A model generated the notes under the pieces. That model had not been told where the DNA came from. It made no database searches and saw only the letters and a list, made by a program, of their open reading frames with translations. A stretch of DNA of 64,000 bases, from assembly GCA_002428965.1 (NCBI GenBank), contig DIYI01000012.1:347948-411947 (forward strand). Direction: 5' to 3'. Below, one piece after another: positions 16,983 to 24,611 of the stretch. Each line of letters begins with the position of its first letter. Positions within the stretch are counted from its first letter, which is position 1. The DNA is from Jejuia sp. UBA6058. Lineage in GTDB: Bacteria > Bacteroidota > Bacteroidia > Flavobacteriales > Flavobacteriaceae. The position numbers and the translations under genes are program-made.

Positions 16983-17759
16983 ATGATTAAATTCTTTCGT
17001 AAAATCCGTCAAAAGCTAGTAAACGAAAATCGTTTCAGTAAATATCTACTGTATGCCATTGGCGAAATTGTATTAGTAGTTATTGGAATTTTAATTGCAC
17101 TCCAGATTAATAATTGGAACAGTTATAAAAACGACCGACTTAAAGAAGAGCAGTTATTAATAAATCTAAAACAAGAATTTAAAACTAACCTGGAAGAACT
17201 AAAGTTTGACCATCAAGTTAACACCATTTGCCTCAATACTTTATATGGTTTTTTACAATCTGATAAAACCACACTTTCACCAAATGAAATTGATAGTATT
17301 AATGGCATATTTACCACTTTTGCCAGTTTCGATGCTAGACTGGGCATCGTTAGCGAAACTATTTCCTCCGGTAAATTAGATCTTATTCAAAATGATACTC
17401 TTAAAAATAAACTTAGTCATTGGACAGGAGAACTTGACGATTTGCGTGAAGACATTGTTATTAGAAGAGAACACTGGTTAAACTACTTATTACCAATAAT
17501 GAGGAAATATGTCCCAACTAGAAATATAGATAAATACGCCTATAGGTCAGACTACAATAGAGATAGCATAATTAAACCTATAACTATTCCAAAAGAAAAC
17601 TATACAAAGTTTATAACATCTTTAGAAGTTGATGGTGTTATTATGGACCATTATTTAAATCAGAGCTATGTGTATATAAACGAAGAAGGTATTCAATCTT
17701 ATATTGAGGATATTATTACAATGATTGATAATGAATTAAACAGAATAACCGATGATTAA
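16983..17759 (+). CDS. DUF6090 family membrane protein, array member 4 (type 1)
   Basis: 258 residues from ATG 16983, chosen over an in-frame GTG at 16974 because it gives the array N-terminus MIKFFRKIRQKL. The leader is a type 1 variant (VNENRFSKYLLYAIGEIV). The core motif is SSGKLDLIQNDTLKNKL (about 128-145). Its ectodomain resembles that of member 7 around this motif (LGIVSETISSGKL against LGVLNEAISSGNL) although the two carry different N-terminal types. Its last codons and stop are GAT GAT TAA, formed inside the ATGATTAA start of member 5. Confidence 0.88.
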   Translation: MIKFFRKIRQKLVNENRFSKYLLYAIGEIVLVVIGILIALQINNWNSYKNDRLKEEQLLINLKQEFKTNLEELKFDHQVNTICLNTLYGFLQSDKTTLSPNEIDSINGIFTTFASFDARLGIVSETISSGKLDLIQNDTLKNKLSHWTGELDDLREDIVIRREHWLNYLLPIMRKYVPTRNIDKYAYRSDYNRDSIIKPITIPKENYTKFITSLEVDGVIMDHYLNQSYVYINEEGIQSYIEDIITMIDNELNRITDD

Positions 17760-18534
17760 ATTCTTCCGTCAAATACGTCAATCGCTTATCCAAAAAAATC
17801 AAATGGGTAAATACTTTAAATACGCCATTGGTGAAATATTACTTGTTGTTATTGGAATTTTAATTGCGCTCCAGATTAATAATTGGAATGAAAACAGGAA
17901 ATTAAGAAATAGTGAACAGGTTTTACTTCTTCAATTAAAACAAGAGTTCGAATCAAATCTTGAGCAACTAAACCAGAAAATAGAAATGCGAGAGATAATG
18001 GTGAATTCAGCAAAAAAACTACTCCATATGATTGATGATAAAAGTACCATGATTCCTGACAGTATTGCTCCTTTAATTAGTTTCACTAGAATGAATCCCA
18101 CCTTTGATCCGATTAGGAACGACTTAACAACAGGTGATAAGTTATCCTTAATTAGTGATGCTAAACTAAAAAGTTTACTTACCAAATGGGAAAGCAATGC
18201 ATTGCAATTAGATGAATCTGAAGATAGATGGTTATATTCTCTTGATACTTATTTTAGACCATTACTGTATGAACATAATTTAGTTAGAGATATGTTTGAA
18301 AGCAACTATAAGAGTGGATCAATGGGTTTAATGACATTAACTAATACTATTGAAACGGCATCAACCAATAAATCAGTTGACGTGGATAGAATGATAAATT
18401 TATTGAATGATTCTAGGCTAGAATCTCATTTAGCTTGGACTGTTGGCATAAATACGTTTAGCAACGAAGAATCAATGACTTTAAAAAATCATATTACCGA
18501 TATCCTGAATACAATTGAAGCTGAAATTAAATAA
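17752..18534 (+). CDS. DUF6090 family membrane protein, array member 5 (type 2)
   Basis: 260 residues; first of five consecutive type 2 members (RQIRQSLIQKNQMGKYFKY). It overlaps member 4 by 8 bases. The core motif is TGDKLSLISDAKLKSLL (about 126-143), preceded by NPTFDPIRNDL. The same words recur in member 10 (DPTFDPIQNDL, then LRLIRNAKLSRLL), so the ectodomains of members 5 and 10 are closer to each other than to their neighbours, while their N-terminal blocks are of different types. C-terminus ILNTIEAEIK. Four bases separate it from member 6. Confidence 0.88.
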   Translation: MIKFFRQIRQSLIQKNQMGKYFKYAIGEILLVVIGILIALQINNWNENRKLRNSEQVLLLQLKQEFESNLEQLNQKIEMREIMVNSAKKLLHMIDDKSTMIPDSIAPLISFTRMNPTFDPIRNDLTTGDKLSLISDAKLKSLLTKWESNALQLDESEDRWLYSLDTYFRPLLYEHNLVRDMFESNYKSGSMGLMTLTNTIETASTNKSVDVDRMINLLNDSRLESHLAWTVGINTFSNEESMTLKNHITDILNTIEAEIK

Positions 18535-18538
18535 CTAA

Positions 18539-19324
18539 ATGATTAAATTCTTCAGACATATACGTCAATCGCTAATCCAAAAAAATCAAATGGGTAAATA
18601 CTTTAAATATGCCATTGGTGAGATTATTCTCGTGGTGATTGGAATTTTGATTGCGCTACAAATTAACAACTGGAATGAGGAATCCAAACAATCAAGGATA
18701 GAACAAACTTTTTTAAAACGATTAAAAATAGATCTTGAGGAGAATATAGCCAATTTGGAAAGTTTAATCGCTTTTCAGGAGAAACGAAATGAAGGGGTAA
18801 AAGCATTTATCAAGTTCAGCCTGATGGAGAACAGCGATTCTATACGCATGATATTTCCTCATTTTAACACTGTATTGCGATGGGACGATATGACCATCAA
18901 CCAAGTTACCTTTAAAGAAATGCAAAGCAGCGGAAAATTGGATATTATTCAAAATGATTCTATAAAAATAAAACTGTTACAACTCGACCAGCAATATCAA
19001 ATTGTTTTAAAGCGCAATGAAACCATAAAGATAGGTCATGAAAAAGGTTTTTCGGAGCCTTACGGGAAGACGGTAAACTCTATGAGTTTTTTTGTGTTAG
19101 ACGAATCTAATAAAGCCTTGTTTCCTAGAAGGTATTCCAAAGAAGAAATGCTGGTCTATCAAGAAGAATTTATACACGACCTGACAGACTTGGTTAATAA
19201 TCAAGTCTTTATGAATAGCCTTATAGGGTCAAAATACAGCCACACTTTAGTTTTAGGTGAAATGAAGGAGGCAAAACGAAAAGCTGAAGAGCTTTTAAGT
19301 TTGATTAAAAGCGAATTAGAATGA
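18539..19324 (+). CDS. DUF6090 family membrane protein, array member 6 (type 2)
   Basis: 261 residues, type 2 leader (RHIRQSLIQKNQMGKYFKY) and ALQINNWNEE after the helix. The core motif is SSGKLDIIQNDSIKIKLL (about 130-147). The ectodomain is rich in Lys, Glu and Phe, and includes SFFVLDESNKALFPRRYSKE, not seen in the other members. It ends LLSLIKSELE. The TGA stop overlaps the next ATG as ATGA (4 bases), a standard translational-coupling arrangement. Confidence 0.88.
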   Translation: MIKFFRHIRQSLIQKNQMGKYFKYAIGEIILVVIGILIALQINNWNEESKQSRIEQTFLKRLKIDLEENIANLESLIAFQEKRNEGVKAFIKFSLMENSDSIRMIFPHFNTVLRWDDMTINQVTFKEMQSSGKLDIIQNDSIKIKLLQLDQQYQIVLKRNETIKIGHEKGFSEPYGKTVNSMSFFVLDESNKALFPRRYSKEEMLVYQEEFIHDLTDLVNNQVFMNSLIGSKYSHTLVLGEMKEAKRKAEELLSLIKSELE

Positions 19325-20091
19325 TTAAATTCTTTCGTCATATACGTCAATCGCTAATCCAAAAAAATCAAATGGGGAAATACTTTAAATATGCTATTGG
19401 TGAGATATTGCTCGTAGTTATTGGAATTTTAATTGCGCTTCAGATTAATAATTGGAATGAGAAAAGAAAAACCAATTTGAAAGAACAATTTTTATTAAGT
19501 TCCTTAAGACAAGAACTAATACATAATCTCAAAGAATTAGAATATGTTATAGACATTAATCATAATAACATTGAACGTGCTGGAGAATTCGCTTCTGTTC
19601 TTTCTCCTAAAAAAACTAATATTTCTGATGCTGAAATTGCCAAATACTGGGATAATGCTTTTAGAAGAGAAGCCATTTTTAGACCTAGCTTAGGCGTATT
19701 AAACGAGGCTATTAGTTCTGGTAATCTAAGCATCATTAAAAATAATCAACTAAGAAACATTCTTTCTTCTTTCGATTCAGAATTACAACAATTAAGAAAA
19801 CAAGAAGAAACTGTTTTTGATTTTAGGTTGCAGTGCTATCAGACATTAAGAGACAATGGTAATTTTAGAAAAATATTAGATAATTCTATGGATACAGAAA
19901 CTTGGTACGATCTTCCTCAAAGTCCTTTTAAAAACACAAATAAAGCTTTACTTCAATCAGAAAAATTTGAGAACGATATTGTCCTTTTTATTGGAACTTC
20001 AGTGTATTTAGAGAATAACTTTCTAATTCCCCTACAAAAAAAAGTGAATGCCACTATTGAAATCATAGATTCAGAGATAGAAAATGATTAA
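19321..20091 (+). CDS. DUF6090 family membrane protein, array member 7 (type 2)
   Basis: 256 residues, type 2 leader identical by eye to that of member 6 apart from ILLVV in the helix. Core motif SSGNLSIIKNNQLRNIL (about 130-147). The region before it (PSLGVLNEAI) parallels member 4. The ectodomain ends in TIEIIDSEIEND, whose last codons and stop (AAT GAT TAA) come from the ATGATTAA start of member 8, an 8-base overlap. Confidence 0.88.
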   Translation: MIKFFRHIRQSLIQKNQMGKYFKYAIGEILLVVIGILIALQINNWNEKRKTNLKEQFLLSSLRQELIHNLKELEYVIDINHNNIERAGEFASVLSPKKTNISDAEIAKYWDNAFRREAIFRPSLGVLNEAISSGNLSIIKNNQLRNILSSFDSELQQLRKQEETVFDFRLQCYQTLRDNGNFRKILDNSMDTETWYDLPQSPFKNTNKALLQSEKFENDIVLFIGTSVYLENNFLIPLQKKVNATIEIIDSEIEND

Positions 20092-20830
20092 ATTCTTCCG
20101 TCATATACGTCGATCACTAATCGAAAAAAATCAAATGGGTAAATACTTTAAATACGCTATTGGCGAAATTCTACTTGTAGTTATAGGAATATTAATTGCC
20201 CTTCAAATCAACAATTGGAATGAAAACACTAAAAACAAAAAAAGAGAACACAAATACTTAACCTCATTAAGCAAGGAAATAAAAGAAGACTCAGTAACCT
20301 TAGAGGAAACCTGGTTTAAAGCCAAAACCAAAAAAATTGAAGGTTTGCATCTTGCGAAAGACTATATTTTGGGGAATACTAAAATTGAAGATACTTTAAG
20401 TTTTATAAACAAAGTGTCTTTTGGTGGGGTAAATAGTAAAGCTAGTTTTCAAGGAACATCCAATACCTACGAAGAATTAAAAAGCACAGGAGCATTAAGT
20501 TTAATAAGCGATGATGAGATAAGAACACGAATAGTTGATTATTATTACACTAAAATCTTCATTAGCTCATACATTGAGAATATTAGAAGTGACTACGCTT
20601 CATACGTTAACTCCATTAAAGTCTTTAATTCTAAATTCCCTAATAAAGTAAATATTCAGGAAGTACCTAGAATATTGGCAAAATTTAAGGCAGACGAATT
20701 TCACAGTTTAATAAATAAGGAACTAACTTATGCCTACTCTATAGAGCGCTACCTTCTGAGAGAAAAGTCATTAGCGCATCATCTACACGAAGCCATTGAG
20801 GAATTCCTTAAAAGGCAAGACTATGATTAA
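20084..20830 (+). CDS. DUF6090 family membrane protein, array member 8 (type 2)
   Basis: 248 residues, type 2 leader with small changes (RHIRRSLIEKNQMGKYFKY). Core motif STGALSLISDDEIRTRI (about 132-149). The ectodomain is Lys- and Tyr-rich (DYYYTKIFISSYIENIRSDY). The C-terminus, AIEEFLKRQDYD, departs from the LLxxIxxEL ending. Its final Asp and stop are again encoded within the overlapping ATGATTAA of member 9. Confidence 0.88.
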   Translation: MIKFFRHIRRSLIEKNQMGKYFKYAIGEILLVVIGILIALQINNWNENTKNKKREHKYLTSLSKEIKEDSVTLEETWFKAKTKKIEGLHLAKDYILGNTKIEDTLSFINKVSFGGVNSKASFQGTSNTYEELKSTGALSLISDDEIRTRIVDYYYTKIFISSYIENIRSDYASYVNSIKVFNSKFPNKVNIQEVPRILAKFKADEFHSLINKELTYAYSIERYLLREKSLAHHLHEAIEEFLKRQDYD

Positions 20831-21572
20831 ATTCTTTCGTCATATACGTCAATCGCTAATCCAAAAAAATCAAATGGGAAAATACTTTAAATACGCTATT
20901 GGCGAAATTCTACTTGTAGTTATTGGAATTTTAATCGCGCTTCAAATTAATAATTGGAATGAAAGTAGAATAGCAAAAAATGAAGAAAAAACCATCCTCA
21001 AAAACATAAACAAAGAGTTTTTACAGAATAAAAAAGTAATTGAAAAAACCTACGAAGATTTTAAAAAAGGACACCATTCGATAAAAACTGTTATGTCACT
21101 TATTGGTAAATCTGAAAAAGAAATATTGAAGTATAATATTGATAGTGTATTGTATACTTCATTGGAAACGGGTTCCTTTAGACCTTCAGAAAATACAATC
21201 TCAGATCTTATACAATCTGGTCGCTTACAACTATTGCAAAATGAAAATTTAAAGCATTTAATTTATCAATGGACGCGAAATTTAAAATCTTCAGATGTTA
21301 GGTATAAACGATTAGAACAAAAAGTTGATAACGAATTGATGCCATACCTTTCTAAAAATTATGCCGTTAAAGATATTGATATGTATGGAACACTTAAATG
21401 GAAAACTAAATCGCCTTTAAAAATTAATAAACTAAAAATATTTCAAGATATTGAGTTTGAAAATATTATGGATGACTATCTCTATAGAGCAATAGTTGCT
21501 CAAAATGGATTAAATGAGTTAGCTAGTATTATTGATAACATCATTCAAGAGACAACAACTAAAAATGATTAA
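20823..21572 (+). CDS. DUF6090 family membrane protein, array member 9 (type 2)
   Basis: 249 residues from ATG 20823; an upstream in-frame ATG (20796) would overlap member 8 by 35 bases and add a non-conserved extension, so it was rejected. Type 2 leader, ALQINNWNES after the helix. Core motif QSGRLQLLQNENLKHLI (about 130-146). The C-terminus IIDNIIQETTTKND ends in AAT GAT TAA, the 8-base overlap with member 10. Last of the type 2 block. Confidence 0.88.
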   Translation: MIKFFRHIRQSLIQKNQMGKYFKYAIGEILLVVIGILIALQINNWNESRIAKNEEKTILKNINKEFLQNKKVIEKTYEDFKKGHHSIKTVMSLIGKSEKEILKYNIDSVLYTSLETGSFRPSENTISDLIQSGRLQLLQNENLKHLIYQWTRNLKSSDVRYKRLEQKVDNELMPYLSKNYAVKDIDMYGTLKWKTKSPLKINKLKIFQDIEFENIMDDYLYRAIVAQNGLNELASIIDNIIQETTTKND

Positions 21573-22356
21573 GTTTTTTAGAAAAATACGTCAAAAACTC
21601 CTCTCTGAAAATAAGTTTTCAAAATATCTGCTTTATGCTATTGGCGAAATTGTGCTTGTGGTGATTGGGATTTTAATTGCGTTGCAGATTAATGATTGGA
21701 ATGAACAAAGAAAAGAAAGAGCAAAAGAACAAGTTTTACTCTATCAACTTCGAGAAGATTATCGAGCTAATCTTATACAGCTTGAAGAAAAAACAGCAAC
21801 ACGAGAAAAGATATTAGTTTCGGCAGTTGCATTGTTAAAAGCCTTTGACTATCCACTGAGAGCGCATAGGGATACTGTTATAAAACATATTGCAATTATC
21901 GGAAATGATCCAACCTTTGATCCTATTCAGAATGATTTAAACAGCTCTGAAAATTTAAGATTGATTAGAAATGCAAAATTAAGTCGTTTGCTTTCTAATT
22001 GGTCATCCGACGTAATTGCGGTAATTGAGATTGAAGCGCTTTGGACTAAAATAGTTTATAACCAGCTTGATTTAACAACATTAGAATTGGGCATTGGCAG
22101 GGACTTATCCAATAGTTTTATGAACGAACAAGACCATCTTTGGCTCTTGGATAAAGATGAAAATTCATCTAAAATTAAAATTGGTAAATCAAAATTAGGA
22201 GCAACGCTAAATGAAATCTTAACCAATAGAAGTCTAGAAGGAATTTTAGGGAATGCCATTACAATGAACAAGTCGGCAAATTTACAATCAGAAGCCTTGC
22301 GAAAGAGAATCAAGGAAATATTAGGTTTAATTAATAATGAATTAATCGAACAATAA
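21565..22356 (+). CDS. DUF6090 family membrane protein, array member 10 (type 1)
   Basis: 263 residues from ATG 21565 (an upstream in-frame ATG at 21532 lies inside member 9 and was not used). The leader reverts to type 1 (RQKLLSENKFSKYLLY), with ALQINDWNEQ after the helix. Core motif SSENLRLIRNAKLSRLL (about 127-144), and an ectodomain most like that of member 5. It ends ILGLINNELIEQ. There is an 18-base gap to member 11, the longest in the array. Confidence 0.88.
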   Translation: MIKFFRKIRQKLLSENKFSKYLLYAIGEIVLVVIGILIALQINDWNEQRKERAKEQVLLYQLREDYRANLIQLEEKTATREKILVSAVALLKAFDYPLRAHRDTVIKHIAIIGNDPTFDPIQNDLNSSENLRLIRNAKLSRLLSNWSSDVIAVIEIEALWTKIVYNQLDLTTLELGIGRDLSNSFMNEQDHLWLLDKDENSSKIKIGKSKLGATLNEILTNRSLEGILGNAITMNKSANLQSEALRKRIKEILGLINNELIEQ

Positions 22357-22374
22357 AAAAGCAACTAATCATTG

Positions 22375-23157
22375 ATGATAAAATTCTTCAGAAAAATCCG
22401 CCAAAAACTCCTCTCTGAAAATAAGTTTTCAAAGTACTTGCTTTATGCCATTGGCGAAATTGTGCTCGTGGTGATTGGGATTTTAATTGCATTGCAGATT
22501 AATAATTGGAACGAGAATACGAAAGCTCAACTTTTTGAAGAAAATATTCTAACAGAAATACACAAAACATTAAATGACGATTTGATCTTTTTTGAAAGAC
22601 TAGAAAAACGGATTCGAAAAAAAGATACAGCTATAGACAATTTATTATTAGCAAGAAATGGCAAAATACACTTATCAGATACCGAACTTCGTTCAAGTAT
22701 TAATTGGTATAACGTTGGTATTGTATTTTCATATAATAAAGGTCCATATGAAGCTTTAAAGTCTAGCGGATTGGATAAGATTAAAACAGATTCGTTAAGA
22801 TTTGCACTAACAAATTATTACGAAGTATGGATACCAAGAGCAGATGCTTTTTTTGAGGCTACCAAAGAAAAATATAAGGTTAAAAGACAAGTGGAGTATG
22901 AAAGACTAGAAAACTTAGGTTTTTATGAAGATTCTTTTGAGTTTAAAGTCAAAGAAGATGGATATGAAGGTTATCAACCTAAAACTAAACTTAACCTAAA
23001 CAAATATACTGATGATGTTTCTTTCAATAAAACGTTGCTTTTAGAGTCCAATTATAAATTAGAATTATGGGAAACTCTTCAAGGCATGATTAAAATGACA
23101 GAAACACTTCGCGACAAAGTGAAACGAGAACTAACATCGCGTTTTAACCTTAAATAA
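22375..23157 (+). CDS. DUF6090 family membrane protein, array member 11 (type 1)
   Basis: 260 residues from ATG 22375; a TTG just before it (22372) is in frame but less likely. Type 1 leader close to consensus (RKIRQKLLSENKFSKYLLY) and ALQINNWNEN. The core motif is SSGLDKIKTDSLRFAL (about 130-145), here followed by TNYYEVWIPRADAFFEATKE. The tail, VKRELTSRFNLK, is basic rather than acidic. Three bases separate it from member 12. Confidence 0.87.
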   Translation: MIKFFRKIRQKLLSENKFSKYLLYAIGEIVLVVIGILIALQINNWNENTKAQLFEENILTEIHKTLNDDLIFFERLEKRIRKKDTAIDNLLLARNGKIHLSDTELRSSINWYNVGIVFSYNKGPYEALKSSGLDKIKTDSLRFALTNYYEVWIPRADAFFEATKEKYKVKRQVEYERLENLGFYEDSFEFKVKEDGYEGYQPKTKLNLNKYTDDVSFNKTLLLESNYKLELWETLQGMIKMTETLRDKVKRELTSRFNLK

Positions 23158-23160
23158 TCA

Positions 23161-23862
23161 ATGCTTAAATTCTTCAGAAAAATCCGCTATAATCTTATGA
23201 GTGAAAATAAAACAAGTTCATATCTAAAATATGCCATTGGTGAGATTATATTGGTGGTTATTGGCATATTAATAGCCCTTGGCATCAATAACTGGAATGA
23301 AAATAGAAAAGCTGAACATAACGATAAAATAATGCTTAAAAAACTGCAAGAAGAAAACCAAATTACTATTGACTTTCTTGCCGAAGATGAAATATACAGA
23401 AATAAAATCCCTGAAGTTATCTGGTCTTTCAACAACTTTTTAAAAGCTGATGATTTGGAAAATAAAAAAGACAGTATTATCTCTTATCTTGATGAAGCCC
23501 TTCGAATTACTACATATACATTTACACAAAGCAACTTAATCAGCTACATAGAACGCCACAACACTGAAACTTCTGAATTAAATAAGGAGCTTACTACATT
23601 ACAAGCGTATCAACAAGATTTAGCAACAATTTCTGAAAAGGGTGTTGATTTTAAAATAAAATACTTTTATGATTATTTAGAAAACGATGTTGATTTTAGT
23701 GCTTTTGAGATTAAATCGATCCAAACACTTCAATCGTTAAGCTTCCGAAATAAATTGGTGCTTATTGGAGGCATAGAAAGTGAAATAACATGGCAGTTTA
23801 ACCAAACATTAGCGCAATCTAAAAAGGTAGATTCTTTAATTACCAATCGCCTAAATTATTAA
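23161..23862 (+). CDS. DUF6090 family membrane protein, array member 12 (divergent)
   Basis: 233 residues, the shortest member. The leader is a third variety (MLKFFRKIRYNLMSENKTSS, then YLKYAIGEIILVVIG), with ALGINNWNEN after the helix. The core motif is blurred (SNLISYIERHNTETSELNKEL) and the region around it is shorter. It closes the array and ends tail to tail with the CAP lipoprotein gene, overlapping its 3' end by 4 bases. No terminator is visible between the convergent ends. Confidence 0.85.
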   Translation: MLKFFRKIRYNLMSENKTSSYLKYAIGEIILVVIGILIALGINNWNENRKAEHNDKIMLKKLQEENQITIDFLAEDEIYRNKIPEVIWSFNNFLKADDLENKKDSIISYLDEALRITTYTFTQSNLISYIERHNTETSELNKELTTLQAYQQDLATISEKGVDFKIKYFYDYLENDVDFSAFEIKSIQTLQSLSFRNKLVLIGGIESEITWQFNQTLAQSKKVDSLITNRLNY

Positions 23863-24362
23863 ATATTTAAGTTGCGTTGCTTAAAGAAAATTTGGGTGTA
23901 ATAGTATCTGCCAGATGCACTCTTTACAGCCGCAATACCAATATGAGTAAAGTCGCCTTCTATGTTTTGACGGTGTCCGGAACTATTTAACCAAGCGTCC
24001 ATAACAGCTTGTGCTGTTGGTTGTCCGTAAGCCACATTCTCTCCTGTTCTAGAAGCGTTTGCTTCAGAAAACAACCTATCAGAACGGGCATCAAAATCAT
24101 CATGACTAATGTCTTGTTCAGCAATCATATACAAGGTGTGCTCGTAGGCCAAATCGTTCGCAAGATTATCAAACTCCAAAGGGTTTTCACCAATACTTGC
24201 TCTATGGGTATTTACTATTGCTAAAATTTCTTCTGCTATAGTCAGCACTTCAGATTGCTGCATATCCTCTTCTATAACAGCATCTTCTGAACAAGAAGCA
24301 GTGAAAAAAAGGAGCGTAAAACAACTTAAAATTGCGCAAGGTTTAAAAAGAAAATTTCTCAT
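23859..24362 (-). CDS. CAP-domain (SCP/PR-1) lipoprotein
   Basis: 167 residues from the ATG at 24362, which opens a lipoprotein signal (lipobox TASC, Cys24). An upstream in-frame ATG would add 13 residues ahead of the signal and was set aside. The CAP domain shows NTHRASIGENPLEF, the HTLYMIAEQDISHDDF segment, GENVAYG and SGHRQNIEGDFTHIGIA, which contain the His and Glu residues of the CAP cavity. Bacterial CAP proteins are secreted or surface-bound; their activity is poorly defined. Convergent with the last array gene and divergent from the macroglobulin gene. Confidence 0.9.
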   Translation of the reverse strand: MRNFLFKPCAILSCFTLLFFTASCSEDAVIEEDMQQSEVLTIAEEILAIVNTHRASIGENPLEFDNLANDLAYEHTLYMIAEQDISHDDFDARSDRLFSEANASRTGENVAYGQPTAQAVMDAWLNSSGHRQNIEGDFTHIGIAAVKSASGRYYYTQIFFKQRNLNI

Positions 24363-24611
24363 AACATAAATAGATTGGGAATGGAAATATACAAGTATCA
24401 ATGTTTTAGAGGTAAATTATTTTTAGATATTCGACCACTTGACATGAAAACTTACCTTTCATCGGTGGTTTTAGGTTTCAACACGAACATTAAGACTTAT
24501 TTAACATTTAGTAAAAAGCTAAATACAGTTTTCCTTCCGTAATTAAAATAACCAGACTACACCTTCCTTTTCGTTATTTAAGTATTTTGTTCATTCAAAC
24601 CATCAAACTCT

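Larger units (their letters stand above)
14707..23862 (+). repeat. Tandem array of twelve DUF6090-like paralogous genes
   Basis: Twelve same-strand genes of 233-263 codons follow one another with gaps of at most 18 bases or overlaps of 3-8 bases. Each opens with about 145 bp that are strongly conserved at nucleotide level, encoding a basic segment, one transmembrane helix with the motif YAIGEI, and usually ALQINNWNE. Similarity then drops sharply. Direct repeats of this block occur about every 750 bp. Two N-terminal types exist: type 1 (IRQKLLSENKFSKYLLY) in genes 1-4 and 10-11, and type 2 (IRQSLIQKNQMGKYFKY) in genes 5-9. Gene 12 is divergent. All members but the last share a core motif near residue 130 and most end in an LLxxIxxEL-like helix. 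Confidence 0.9.

Noticed and set aside
14707..23862. CRISPR-like or transposon-like reading of the regular direct repeats
   Set aside because: The repeat period is about 750 bp and each repeat is the start of an intact gene; there are no spacers, transposase or terminal inverted repeats.
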